NCBI GenBank assembly: GCA_917880885.1
Contig: OU862923.1
Location: 28,163,770-28,227,769, forward strand
DNA: 64,000 nt
Direction of reading: 5' to 3'
From: Limnephilus marmoratus
Taxonomy: Eukaryota > Arthropoda > Insecta > Trichoptera > Limnephilidae
The notes below the pieces were generated by a model that did no database searches, had not been told where the DNA came from, and saw only the letters and a list, made by a program, of their open reading frames with translations. Positions within the stretch are counted from its first letter, which is position 1. Each line of letters opens with the position of its first letter. Positions 53,695-64,000 of this stretch are shown here, one piece after another. The position numbers and the translations under genes were made by a program.

Positions 53695-53932
53695 TTTTCT
53701 TCTTCTTTGTGTGCTGTATCAGGTCCCCCGACGTTGGCGATCACTCTTGAAAATGTCTCTCTGTCTTGCACTGCCCGAAATAGCTCCTCCACACTTCTAA
53801 TGCCGGTCCACTCTCGTATATTTCGCAGCCAAGTCATTTGTCTCCTCCCAGGCCCTCGGCGACCCTCTATCTTGCCTTTTAATATGAGATGGAGCAAGTG
53901 ATACTTCTCCCCTCGAAGTATATGACCCAGTT
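53695..53932 (-). pseudogene. LINE ORF2 extreme C-terminal fragment
   Basis: The minus-strand frame reads LGHILRGEKYHLLHLILKGK, then IEGRRGPGRRQMTWLRNIRE, WTGIRSVEELFRAVQDRE and FSRVIANV. It ends with a GAAGAAGAAAAA-type tail near 53700. This arrangement is the standard C-terminus of a common arthropod endonuclease/reverse-transcriptase LINE type, distinct from those at 11243 and 30905. Everything upstream is missing and a stop precedes the first Leu. The clade is not assigned. Confidence 0.8.
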
Positions 53933-54681
53933 ATGAAATTTTCCAGATTTTTATTAATGTTGTGTAGAACAATTAATTCATGACAGATGATTTTTAAACA
54001 GATAAAGAAATACGTAACACGATTCAATATTATAACGATATTTTCAGCCAAAAGTCTCAAGTCATCTAAAACCACCCTTTCCAAAACAAACCACCTTTCA
54101 AAATCATCCCTTTAAGTTACCCTTTCATCCGGTTGACAAGACGTTGATTGGCTCTCATTGGAGGCTTAATAAGCCACCATCCCCATAGCACAGAGCTGAG
54201 AAGGCTGTGTACATGATACCATCGAGATAGGGGGTTGGGGATGATTTCTGCTCCTTGGTAGGTAGGTTTTACATTCTGTAAGGCGCTTCCTTACTACTTC
54301 CTGTTGAAGTGTCAAGCTGGCGTTATTACTTGTGTAATATGTGTTCCTGGTAGTGATTATTGGAAAGTATGGAAATTTCGTTGTGTTATCTTAGCAAAAA
54401 ATGTCAGTATAGATTAAAAAAGGAATATACTGCGGTGGTCAGTGGTTTTCTCTGATGAACAATACTTTTCAGTTGATCAACAGTTTCAATGATACTGGGT
54501 TTTGTCAGATTACGTTGAATATTTAATTAGATCAAACGTACATTCTAACGGATGCTCAGTATATTTCTGAAGCAAGGAAACTTGGCACTGAGGGTGTAGA
54601 TCTATCGATCGGAAGACATCGGCTAAATCCGTAACCGTTCGGATATTAGACACGAACTTTCTCTCATTCATTTCGTTAAAA
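53933..54681. other. Intergenic stretch, nothing recognised
   Basis: No feature was supported. GC-richer at 54120-54250 without a recognisable frame. Confidence 0.45.
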
Positions 54682-54765
54682 AGTCCCTCCATACTGCATA
54701 CCTAAAGTTTACATAAGCCACGAGGGAAATCAGAGCCTCCAGTATGAGGTTAATGTAAAAAATAA
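54682..54765 (+). mobile_element. SINE-A copy 11 (3' fragment, decayed)
   Basis: AGTCCCTCCATACTGCAT, GAGGGAAATCAGAGCCTCC and ATGAGGTTAATGTAAAAAA retain the 3' order. The hairpin is no longer able to form fully. Confidence 0.55.
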
Positions 54766-55444
54766 GTTTTTTTTTTATTTTGAACACTTTCCGATCGTTG
54801 AATTCTGAATTTGTTTGGAACTACATATAAACCATTATAATATAAAAATAAAAAACGACACTTTATAAGCCTTACCTACATGGCCTTGAATGCCTTATTT
54901 AATTCACGAACCTCCAACCACACAGCCTCCAGTCCGGCATACCTACAAAATATAATCGTAACGTTTATCGTGTCTCCAATTATTATAGATTGTACAATTA
55001 TTTCCCCGTGGCATGAATAATACGAAGGCGGGCCATCGGGTATCGAGCCGCGGTCCGGACCTACTACCCGGGCTAATCAGCCAGCAGATTGCCTTTTAAT
55101 AACTTATGGCCGATGGGTTCTGGTGGGTTGTGTGGATCCGATGCGATGGGCTGCATCTTGAAAAATTGAACCAAATTACATAATCATCCATTTCGGAACA
55201 TTCGACAGAGAGGCGGAACAGGCCTAAACTAGTTATACCGATTAGTGTGGGATGGGCAACCTGTGGTTGACGGACGTATTAATATTTGGCTTATTTATAT
55301 ATGGCCGTTTTTGTGAGAAAAATCACTTCAAGGACGGAAAATATTCATATAGGTAATGTAAATATGTATCGATCGTCCAGTTGATTAGTCAGACATCTGC
55401 AAGTCCAAAGTTTTGATATAATGTGGCAAGCAATATTCGAAAGC
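54766..55444. other. Intergenic, with a GC-rich patch at 55005-55145
   Basis: The patch (GGTATCGAGCCGCGGTCC region) has several CpGs but no recognised frame, RNA or repeat partner in the window. Confidence 0.4.
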
Positions 55445-56197
55445 TCACCATAAATTTATGTGATTTAGACACACTTATTATGTTGTATAAAACTTGTCAG
55501 ATTCCAACTTGAATATAACTCTACGTTATGGTCTCCCTTTTACAACATTAATCCAGACAACATTGAAAAGATTCAACGGAAGTTTCTAAGGTTTATAAAC
55601 TATAAATTGCATATTCCTATACTAAACATTGATTACAATTACCTCCTGGATAAAACGTCTCTATTGAAACTTTCAGAAAGAAGAATAAGCACAGATTAAA
55701 TACTATTACATTAAATACTGCATTACAAAATTGACTGTCCTGAATTACTTCAATTTATCAATATCCATGTTCCCCAAAAATCATTTATTGTCGACATTTA
55801 TTACCCTTCTACTTCAATAACACGACACTAGCTTATCAAAATATTTATTTCCGAGACTTCACAGTCTCGGAAATAAATATTCTAATCTAGGTGATATATT
55901 TCATCTTAAAACTAACCAGTAAATTGTTGTATATTCTATCACTTTTATTCTTCTAGGAACAAATAGATTAACATAATTTCTGCAATTTTTGTTTGTATTG
56001 AATATGAGACTTCTTATCATTTTTACATAATGTGTATTTTTATTTTATTATTTGTTTTATTGTTACATTGTATTGTGTATTTTCTTTTCTTATTGTATTA
56101 TATTTTCTTCGTTCTGTTTGTTACTCAACTTATAAACTATAGTGTAAAAAAAAGCCTATCAATAAATAAATAAATAAATAAAATAGATAAATAAAGC
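55445..56197 (+). pseudogene. AT-rich LINE ORF2 C-terminal fragment, copy B
   Basis: After one frameshift the plus strand reads NLCDLDTLIMLY, then CIKLVRFQLEYNSTLWSPFY, KIQRKFLRFINYKLHIPI and NIDYNYLLDKTSLLKLSERR before a stop near 55700. The rest of the C-terminus is shifted. The 3' end is a run of AAATAAATAAATAAATAA at 56165-56195. It is the same family as 40819-41477. It carries an extra 42-bp perfect hairpin at 55841-55882 where copy A has unrelated bases. Confidence 0.8.
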
Positions 56198-56549
56198 AAA
56201 TATTATTTATATGTTTTGTATTTTACATATTAATCATGCCATAAAATAACACCGGGAGACGTAACGTTTCGGTACATTAGTATGACATTTTGAAATATCC
56301 TAATAAACATCCAAATTTTGTTTAATTCACCACAAGTTTTTTCTGCATCATAATTGATTTGGTAGTGTTTATGAGCAATCCGAGTATTGTACCAGATAGA
56401 GGATACACTTTTCAAAGAATTCATAAAGTAAATGACGTTTACGGTTGAAATTAGTTGCTCTAATGGTTAAAAATTCAGTTAGACAAATTTCATGACACAG
56501 GGATATTTGAATTCATCGGGCAAATAAGTATTCTGCTTTAGAAATAGGG
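56198..56549. other. AT-rich stretch, nothing recognised
   Basis: No feature was supported. Confidence 0.5.
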
Positions 56550-56800
56550 CGACCGGACAAGACAGAATCTTGCAATTTCAACACCTTCTTTAAAAAATCA
56601 TTAAAAAATATGATTAAAAAAATGGTTAAATAGGTTGCGTTAGGTTAGGTTATGGGCTATTTTTCAATTATTTATTTCATAACTTTTAATGAGTTTTCAA
56701 AGAAAATTGCATGATTATGAGTTGAAATTATTAAATTATTTGTTGGAATTGCATGATTATGAGTTGTCGTGGAACCAGAAATAGGTACAGTTAGAAATTA
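56550..56800. mobile_element. MITE family C, copy 2
   Basis: GCGACCGGACAAGACAGAAT at the left and GTTAGGTTAGGTTATGGG in the middle match copy 1 in reverse complement. A direct duplication GAAAATTGCATGATTATGAG / GGAATTGCATGATTATGAG lies at the right (56703 and 56746). Confidence 0.5.
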
Positions 56801-56849
56801 TAATTAGGTATTATTCGGTGACAAAAATCGATTGGACTGTGGAACTTTG

Positions 56850-57262
56850 AGAGGCTGGTACGGGTATCATTTATTTGAAAACCAACACCTCCGGCATAGG
56901 TCACACCAGGAGTTCGCTACGTTTTGTGATTTGGCAGTTTTGTGATTTAGCCCGGGTTCACGGGGTGAGGTTTGTCCGGATCTTGGTCTACCCACCAGCT
57001 GCATGACAGACCAGATCGGGAAAGAATGGTTGAAGGAGTCCTTTTGACTTCTCCAGCTGTACTCTCTAGGAACTTTGCCTTGCACCGCAGGATTCATGTG
57101 TTCATCGTTCCTGGACACACTTACCCCCAGATTTCTACCCACTCGTCATACCCTTTTCCTTCCCAGAACTTCCTTTCCTTCCTTTTGATAGATGACATAG
57201 ACACTGAGGGGAATTATTTTCCTCAGGGCCTTTCCTGTGGAGCTAAAGTAAAAAAAAAAAAA
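56850..57262 (+). mobile_element. SINE-A copy 12 (long subfamily)
   Basis: It starts in the GGTATCATTTATTTG region, passes through CCAACACCTCCGGCAT and GGATCTTGGTCTACCC, and ends CTGTGGAGCTAAAGT followed by A14. The segment before the hairpin (CCTCCACACAGCATC) is deleted. Confidence 0.75.
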
Positions 57263-57876
57263 AATTTTGTAATAATGTAATTTTTCTGTATTTTTGTCCC
57301 GGTTCATAAAAGGACTGTACCTACAGTAAGCAAAAAAAAAATTCATTCATATCTACGAAGAAGATTATGTAAGTTCCTATTGCATTAGTTTATTTTTTTA
57401 ATTTGTCTTTATTATTAATTTCCGATTTCATACCTATGTTTTTAATGAACATTGAATGAGTATTTTCATGGCTTTATCATAAATTATGCAGAAACTTAAA
57501 ATACTTCAATATTAGATTTTAAAAAGGTTTCGAACCCCTAACTTATGTAAGATTGTTATAAATTACATAATACGTACCTATAGGTAATGCCATTATGTAA
57601 TATCGCTTGAACTAGCCGATATAGAGTTAGGTAGGTAACTATAACTATTTTTAATTTTTCCTGTGAGAAACGCCGCCCAAATATTTTCGAACGAGGAAAC
57701 AACGTTGGACCTAGCCATACTAATTTATTAATTCGGGTCGTGCAATTTTAAATTGAATAAACTAAGAAAATGGTTTACAGAAGATTAGAAGTTTAAAAAA
57801 AACGTCAAGCACAGCGAGAGCCAATAAGAGTGGGCAAGCGATCACAACGGCAAATGATTAAAAGATTCTTGTTTAA
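57263..57876. other. Intergenic stretch, nothing recognised
   Basis: No feature was supported. Confidence 0.5.
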
Positions 57877-57950
57877 GCTGCACGGAAAACGAACCTACAA
57901 CTTCTTGACTCAAAGTCAAATGCTTTGATCATCGCGCTATAGATGCCAAT
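57877..57950 (-). repeat. tRNA-like sequence, Gln(UUG)-like anticodon loop
   Basis: The minus strand has TATAGCGCGATGATCAAAGC (D-arm region), TTTGACTTTGAGTCAAG (anticodon arm with loop CTTTGAG) and GTAGGTTCGTTTTCC (box B-like). D and acceptor arms are poor. A SINE head is more likely than a tRNA gene. Confidence 0.4.
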
Positions 57951-58088
57951 TTCCACTTTTCTTGCCTTTACTTCCATCGTTTTATACATTCTTCTTACAG
58001 GGTTGTTTATATCTTGTGTGGTATAAATAATGTGACAATTTATTTTTTCGTCAAACCGGGACATCGAAAAAAAAGGAAGGTACGTTTT

Positions 58089-58353
58089 TTTACATTAGAT
58101 CCAGACAGGATTAAAATAATTTCCCTCAAGGCCTACGTCATCTTAGGGGATGTTTTGTGGAAGATTTTTTTATGGAAGTAAAAGGGTATGAGGGGTGGGT
58201 AGGAATCTGACGGTAAGTGTATCCAGGATTGACGGAGATATGAATCTATTCCTCCAACTGCGGTGCAAGGCGAGGAGTCGAGAGAGTCGGACTGGAAAGG
58301 TCAAAAGGTCTCCCTTAACCAGTCTCTCACGATCCGGCCCTTGAGGCAGCAGG
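58089..58353 (-). mobile_element. SINE-A copy 13 (5' truncated)
   Basis: Reverse orientation. The tail TTTTTTTACATTAGATCCA lies at the left, followed by the hairpin and long-form middle up to CGATCCGGCCCTTGAGG. It is followed immediately by (TAA)n. Confidence 0.7.
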
Positions 58354-58376
58354 TAATAATAATAATAATAATAATT
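58354..58376 (+). repeat. (TAA)n microsatellite
   Basis: About seven TAA units, immediately at the SINE-A copy 13 boundary. Confidence 0.85.
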
Positions 58377-59939
58377 AACAATTTTGTAGCGCTGTTTTCA
58401 CGAAAAATCGCCTCAACAGCACTGCACAAAAAAGGTTAGATTACAATTCATCTTGCAGCTACCAATCGCATGGTATATTGTTTTACTATAAACATAATTA
58501 CTGATAAGTTTACGTGTAAACTATGTTAACGTCAGATCAAAGAGTAAAGAGTATGTTTTCCCGTCAGATATCTTTTATCTATGGTCATAAATGCATTATG
58601 AGATTTTGTGCGCAAGCGCAATGTAAATACTGTATTATTTTACTAGTACTAGATTCTACCGCCAGGATTCTTATTTGCGCGCTTTTTTAATATATTTTTG
58701 AAATTCTACTGTGAGATTCCTTCTTTTCGAAAACGGGATATTTTGGCGTTCTAAACATACATTCTACATTCGGGAACACTGGGACACGCTGCCTAAAAAC
58801 GGGACTGTCCCGGTGAAAACGGGACGTCCACGTTAAATATAAACCGCGTACGAAAAATTATTAATTTATAATAATCGAAATATTTATGAAATTGCCTGAA
58901 TAATCTTCCTAATAATTGATCATTTTCTGTAGATTATTAACCTCCATAAATATACTTCAATACTCGTGTGTATTCAAATGTTCAAGGGTAGAGCATTTCA
59001 GAGAGTTTGAAATCTAATTTTAATATTAATCGATTTGATATCCGTGGTTTTTGATAATAATTTTTTTGAATAAGGCTTTTTGCATCACTCTTGAAAACGA
59101 CACATCATTTATAGGTATATACGTTTAAATTGTTACTCTTCTTTTCCTAGAGCTTAGAGTTTATACTTTATACTATCTTTAGGTTTTTGAATAAATGATT
59201 TGTTGCATTTTTTATGAGTTCGTCGGGTTTTTTAAATGAAAATAGCCAACTTTAATTAAACCACTATTTTTAATAAAAATCATCAACAAGTTTTAAAACC
59301 AAAGAATTCTTCACAAGGATATAAAAATACTGGAAATTTAGAAATAAGAATAAACAATTAAGTGTAGACAAATAAGTACCTACAAACAAAAAAACACAAT
59401 ATTAGTCGTGGGACCTTTTTTGTGTTCATCTTATGAAAATATAGTGAATCAACAATGATTTCTATCGATAATTAGCCTTATTCTCAAATCACAAAATCAA
59501 TCCGCCTAACAAAAATTTAATCAACCTCTACAAAACCAAAAAGATTTTCAAAAATAATCATTGATTAAAATATACTTTTTTGATTAATTCCTCAAGTCAT
59601 TTCGATCGCGCCATAAAAAGTGTAGGTACTCCCGGTCCGGCCAGTAAATAATGAAGTTCGTGTTGAACTAATCAAAGTGGCCGGATAACCTACCAACCAA
59701 AGAGTGATCATGATTGATTCGACTGACCGCGGCGAGATTCACGCCTTAAAGCTATGGAATAATGTTCTGGGGGGGTTTTTTTCGCCAGGACTATTCGTAA
59801 TTTTTTCATACAGTCAAATAATAAGTCGAAGCTTTCGTTCTAAGCACATTTTGGCAGTGAAATTGGTCAACGTTTTGCTAATAAATCGACCACCTTCCTT
59901 AGCTACCACTAACTGCTCTACTTTAATTTAATATTGAAG
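58377..59939. other. AT-rich intergenic stretch, nothing recognised
   Basis: This is one of the longest tracts without an assignable repeat. No frame over 75 codons looks coding. Confidence 0.5.
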
Positions 59940-60195
59940 TGACACTTCTTTAACCTCGTTGTGATTTTAAATCCTGCGAAGCATCAAACTGCACTCATTG
60001 GCTGCTTTGATTATGATGCCACTTTTCAGGGCTCCTATTGGTTGAGATGTGAAACGGAAATGACGCTAGGTCTGCGCTCGTTGGCCGCTTTGATTATGAC
60101 CTCACTTTTCATTCAAGGCTCCTATTGGTTGAGATTTGGTTGAGAATGTGTTGGTAAAATTTCGCTTCTAATGCGCGTGGACTGCACCTGATTTT
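59940..60195 (+). repeat. Dispersed repeat family D, copy 2
   Basis: Two tandem units carry TTGGCTGCTTTGATTATGA / TTGGCCGCTTTGATTATGA and CTCCTATTGGTTGAGAT. It ends TTTCGCTTCTAATGCGCG. It is the partner of 790-1055 and better preserved. Confidence 0.6.
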
Positions 60196-60739
60196 TTGAA
60201 TCATGAATCTTCCCAGTCAGGATTTCCCCCGTTAATTTTGAAATACTAACTAAAATTGGTGCAGATTTTGCATGACATATCTTTACTGTATTTGCTCTAC
60301 ACTTAACTATTATTTTTTCACTGTTTTAGATGTTTATAAGATCATTAATATAGCCGTAGTTTTGAAAATCAATCAAAATAGTTATTATAACTATTTCTCA
60401 GAAAACATACTTTCTTCAATCAACTATAATATGGAAAAGCCTAATCAAATGAAATATTTTGCTCTCTGTATTATTATTATTACACTCGAAGAGTATGAAT
60501 ATAAAATATAGCTTCTCTCCTAGGATATTCGATCATCTGCTAGCTAGGTACTAGAGCGACGCGTAGGGACGCCCCGAGCCTCGGTGGTTAGGTTTGAGGT
60601 GATGTTATTATTTCCCTAGGTCCTTTGGGAATTTTCTTTTTTTAATTGTTACTAATTAATCTCGCCGTTCTCTTGCAACTATTTATGAAATATCACCTAA
60701 AAAAACTGTGCAGCTAGAATATTTATTATATATTTTTTT
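60196..60739. other. AT-rich stretch, nothing recognised
   Basis: No feature was supported. A short GC-rich patch lies at 60555-60605. Confidence 0.45.
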
Positions 60740-61035
60740 AAATTTTTAATGAGTAAAACCTCAAATTGTAATATTTAATTAAATGAAGACACTGTGAGCG
60801 AAACTCAATCGAATATCTGGACTTCTAGCTTTTCGGGCCTCTAGATTTCTCTCCCGGAAAGCGGGAGTATAATTTCACAATTTGGTCTCCAAATTATGAA
60901 GTTCAGAATTCAAAAAGGTTCTTAAATTTTAGATTATGTATCAAGTCCCAGAGGTGCCAATATCTTTTTCTGACTTTTCTGTTTCCAGATTTTCGATTGA
61001 GTTTCGCATACAGTGTCTTCATTTAATATAAACTT
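60740..61035. mobile_element. Foldback element of the GAAGACAATAT family, expanded loop
   Basis: The left arm AATGAAGACACTGTGAGCG and CTCAATCGAATATCTGG, and the right arm CCAGATTTTCGATTGAG with ATACAGTGTCTTCATTTA, are inverted. About 135 bp separates them, against about 11 bp in the 37462 copy. The outer flank is GAGTAAAACCTCAAATTG. Confidence 0.6.
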
Positions 61036-61667
61036 TTTACCCAGTTTGGAATTTGGTCTCCTGAGCTTTTTAAATACCAAAGCGCGATTTTTCTTCTCCT
61101 TCGTTGCCTCTTCGCGTACGACTTTGGTTACAAATATAGTCTACCTCAAGTTCTCCGATCCTGTATTTTAATCTTTATTTACATAGATGTAATATATGTA
61201 ATACATAATGTACAAAATAAAATATATGTAATACTTAATATGCAGTGACCGACTGAAGGTTCGGTTTCCGTTTCGGTTTCGGCAAGTTTCGGTATCAGTT
61301 TCGATTTCGGCAGATAATCTGCCGAATCTTCGGCAGCACCGAAACTCGGCGTTCGTGAATTACCGCGCGTCCTTCGGCTGACTTCGGGTGAGTTCGTGGC
61401 TCGTGTGTCACCCGCCATGATCAGCCGAGTTCGCCGGCCGGTCGGACGTAATTGTGTTGTAATTATATGTGTTATTTCTCGCACATAGTGATTAGATACA
61501 CATACTTAAATTATTGTTTTTTTTTTATTTCATTTAACACGAGTCATAAGAATGTTGCGATTGTAAACGCAATTAAAATTAAAATACTCAATTAATGAGG
61601 TCCTTCCTTTATAATGTAAGTGTTGATTATTAACAAATGTTTATTTTGAGCAGTAGTTAACGTGTTT
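61036..61667. other. Intergenic, with a CG-rich TTTCGG-repeat patch
   Basis: Bases 61255-61450 are CpG-rich with repeated TTTCGG/TTCGGC units and an inverted pair CGGCAGAT/ATCTGCCG. A 101-codon antisense frame here is not recognised. A related TTTCGGCCGAAAC lies at 62512. Confidence 0.4.
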
Positions 61668-61795
61668 GATTTTAGATTTTCACGGCCAAAAGTATTTTTG
61701 TTATTTATTTTTGGGGTGTTATGCCGTGTAGCGCTACCTCCTCTTTTAGCCATCTTATCGGACAGCGTTACAGTGATCATCATTGACAATTTTTG
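61668..61795 (-). mobile_element. Penelope-type tail P5
   Basis: Reverse orientation: TTTTCACGGCCAAAAG, GTTATGCCGTGTAGCGC, TACCTCCTCTTTTAGCC and CGGACAGCGTTACAGTG, then decayed. Confidence 0.65.
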
Positions 61796-61855
61796 GTTCC
61801 ATGAAGTAGTTAACATGTTTTGTTAATTTTTGTTTGTTTTATAGCAGCACACAGC

Positions 61856-61942
61856 AACCCTCCACACAGCATCCCAGATGACATAGGCCCTGAGGGAAAT
61901 AATTTTCCTCAGGGCCTCCTGTGTGGAGTTAATGTAAAAAAG
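61856..61942 (+). mobile_element. SINE-A copy 14 (3' fragment, intact hairpin)
   Basis: CCTCCACACAGCATCCCAG, GCCCTGAGGGAAATAATTTT and CCTCAGGGCCTCCTGTGTGG keep both stems perfect. It is followed by AGTTAATGTAAAAAAG. Confidence 0.75.
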
Positions 61943-62002
61943 CAGTAAAGCATAAAAAAAAATTTTCACTTTCGTCAATTATTTTTTTTTGTTAGGTACA
62001 TT

Positions 62003-62326
62003 TAACGCCGCCCCGGGAACCTTTATTGGATAACCAACACCTCTGCCATAGGTCACCCCAAGTGGTTCGCTACGTTTGGTGATTTAGCAGGGGTGCCCGG
62101 GTTCATGGGGTGAGGTTTGTCTAGGTCTTGGAGGCGGATGACCAGGACATACTGAACCCAAGATTCCTACCCATCCCTTAAATCCTTTTCCTTCCTTGAA
62201 CTCTCCTCTCCTTCTTTTCCTTAAAAAAAACCCCCACACAGCATCTTAGTTGAGCATAGTTGAGCATAAAGATGACATAGGCCCTGAAGGAAATTATGTT
62301 CCTCAGGGCCTCCTGTGTGGAGCTCA

Positions 62327-62421
<95 letters not shown>
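62003..62421 (+). mobile_element. SINE-A copy 15 (short subfamily, 92-base poly-A)
   Basis: It starts inside the family at CGCCGCCCCGGGAACC and shares the GGCGGATGACCAGGACAT junction with copy 1. A duplicated TAGTTGAGCA lies at 62247-62267. It ends GAGCTCATGT followed by 92 consecutive A (62330-62421). The low divergence and tail suggest recent insertion. Confidence 0.8.
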
Positions 62422-62422
<1 letters not shown>

Positions 62423-63300
62423 ACGTGTTAACTGACTGTATTAAGTGTTAAAATAATAAGCCAAATTTCATTTTAACAATAGATTTTAACATGCCTAAAA
62501 AAGTTCCGGTTTCGGCCGAAACTGAGACAGACTATTATAATATGTATACCCACTTTAAGTAATATAGTTATTTTTATATAAAAGTAAGTAAAATATACAT
62601 ATATTTGTAGGTAACGTCTGAATTCAACCCCCGATAATAATTCGTCGTACTTCATTGCCCGTAAAATCACATGGGTAATATCCTTTTCCTTTGTATTGTT
62701 TCTAAACCAACAACCAGTATTTCTCTCGCAAGCTAATGATTTTTTTTCCATTACTCTGTGAGAATTAGATTTTTCATTCATGTTGAAAGTTCACGTTGGC
62801 GTTACAAAATATAAAAAGGCAATTGAACTAGAATACAACAGCGCAAAATTAAAAATGTTTTTTCTTCACACATCCCATCACAGTGGGTATTTCCCAAAAG
62901 TCCTGGGGAGGGTTGCCGCCCACTTCCTTAGACAAATCGTACGTCAAGCGCTAATAAGCAACTTGACCGTCAGGACAAATGCGTCTGCAATCCAACCTAC
63001 CTACCTACCTTCAATCATCAAAAGGCCCCATCAGCAATAGTCCCAAATGTCGAATTCTGCTGTTATGTGCTTCTTTAGTTATTTTATACTCACAGTGGAT
63101 TTATTTCTTTTGTGTTTTTTTGTTTAATGGTCAAAACTGTTTTGTGTTTTTGTCGTTGTGTCCGGAATAAAGTCAGCTCTTTTAGTTTTTTTTTCTGGAA
63201 TAAACTCTGTTTTACTGAACGAAACATATCTTTGACCTTAAATTGGTCAGTATGACTTTGAAAATGTTTGTCCCTTGTTCAGTTTTATATCTATAGTTCA
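62422..63300. other. Intergenic stretch, nothing recognised
   Basis: An 86-codon frame at 62780-63040 is not recognised. (CTAC)n-like CCTACCTACCTACC lies at 62995. Confidence 0.45.
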
Positions 63301-63580
63301 GCCTATGTCATCTTTGGGGATGCTGTGTGGAGGGTTTTTAAGGAAAGGAAGGAGAGGAGAGTTCTGGGAAGGTAGAGGGTTTAAGGGGTGGGTAGGAATC
63401 TGGGGTTCAGTGTGTCCTGGTCATTCGCCTCCAAGACTTAGACAAAACTCTGCCCGTAAACCCGGGTACCATTGCTAAATCATCAAACGTAGCGAACCAC
63501 TTGGGGTGACCTATGGCAGGGGTGTTTGTTATCCAATAAAGGTTCCCGGGGCGGCGGTACCCTTTCCCGCCTCCCAAATT
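63301..63580 (-). mobile_element. SINE-A copy 16 (short subfamily, 3' trimmed)
   Basis: Reverse orientation. CCTGGTCATTCGCCTCC shows the short-form junction. It ends at 63580 with CCCGCCTCCCAAATT, the family 5' end. The hairpin and tail are absent because the copy begins at GCCTATGTCATCTTTGG. Confidence 0.75.
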
Positions 63581-63704
63581 CTAATAAGTTGATACAATTG
63601 AATAATAGAAGTATTTCTTTAATTACTTGAAGATTGTAATCCTTTATTTAATATTATTAATTAAAAGTATTTCTTCATTTAATATTAATTAAAGAATCTG
63701 AAAG

Positions 63705-63820
63705 GACATATGACAGATGTGCCCGTATCTTTTTCAGATTTCTATTTCTAGATTTTGATTGAGTTTCGCTAATATTGTCTTCATTTAATTAATATTACAA
63801 ATTAAAGTTTTACTCAAAAA
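63705..63820. repeat. Single arm of the GAAGACAATAT foldback family
   Basis: TTTTTCAGATTTCTATTTC, GATTGAGTTTCGCTAATATT, GTCTTCATTTAATTAATATT and AAGTTTTACTC match the right arm and outer flank of the family. The opposite arm is not found. Confidence 0.55.
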
Positions 63821-63894
63821 TTAATAAAAGTATTTCTTTGGGTTACATTAAGTTTTGTGCTGTGAACATATCAGTGGCGGATACAGAAAAAACT

Positions 63895-64000
63895 CAAGGG
63901 GGGCGCTAAAGATATAAGAAATCTAAAAAGTAGACAACAGTGGGGAGAATACGAAGCACCGCACAAAGAGGAGACCGACTACTATCTCATTCTCTCGCAG
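63895..64000 (+). repeat. Dispersed repeat K, cut by the window end
   Basis: CAACAGTGGGGAGAATACG, GAAGCACCGCACAAAGAGG and TCTCATTCTCTCGCAG appear in family order. The copy continues past 64000. Confidence 0.6.

Noticed and set aside
53655..53897. A complete small gene of 80 codons
   Set aside because: The residues are the extreme C-terminus of a LINE polymerase; the start Met is internal to the conserved block.
62221..62435. Poly-phenylalanine / poly-lysine frames
   Set aside because: Translations of the 92-base A tail of a SINE-A copy.

Overview
The window reads as intergenic, transposon-dominated nuclear DNA of an arthropod, most likely an insect. It is AT-rich, has no operon-like gene packing, and I recognise no host protein-coding exon in it. 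The insect assignment is inference. It rests on Helitron 5' ends of the form TCTATACTAATATTATAA, Penelope-like GIY-YIG remnants, an R1-clade LINE fragment, tRNA-headed short retroposons and scattered GTAGGTACCTAC-type palindromes. I cannot fix the order or species. Family names below (SINE-A, SINE-B, T, K, D, L, R, M, N, C) are mine and are defined only by comparison of copies inside this window.

Protein-coding content is limited to retroelement remains. (1) A Penelope-like GIY-YIG C-terminus lies at 2086-2454, with a second, AT-rich Penelope relic at 36945-37139. (2) An R1-clade LINE ORF2 C-terminus lies at 45015-45929 (minus) with an uninterrupted 304-codon frame. (3) Frameshifted reverse-transcriptase C-termini of one LINE family lie at 11243-12009 and 28742-29135. 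(4) A different LINE C-terminus lies at 30905-31310 and runs straight into the 3' tail shared with SINE-A. (5) A LINE fragment lies at 53695-53932 (minus). (6) Two copies of an AT-rich LINE lie at 40819-41477 (minus) and 55445-56197 (plus). (7) At 43500-44690 is a tandemly repeated, decayed C2H2 zinc-finger-like array, the only coding relic here that may not be a transposon.

Non-coding repeats fill most of the rest. SINE-A has 16 copies or fragments (about 340-470 bp, A-rich 3' end, conserved terminal hairpin). Family T has seven insertions (about 700 bp, bounded by TTAA). About ten Helitron-like elements are visible, two of them joined head to tail at 6072-7028. Penelope-type tails occur often as inverted pairs. 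Long palindromes lie at 23396-23673, 37462-37631, 48886-49146 and 53343-53540. Several MITE-like inverted-repeat elements and a 14-bp minisatellite (21573-22872) split by a SINE-A copy complete the picture. Nesting gives relative ages: SINE-A entered the minisatellite and a Helitron, and a Helitron entered a K repeat.

The observations most worth checking are a 30-slot, 5-bp-phased GAA/TTC array (heat-shock-element geometry) inside a 438-bp Helitron at 29941-30378; the shared 3' tail of the 30905-31310 LINE and SINE-A, which suggests a LINE-SINE partnership; the head-to-tail Helitron junction; and the recurrent foldback architecture of Penelope-type tails. Boundaries are by eye and can be off by some bases.
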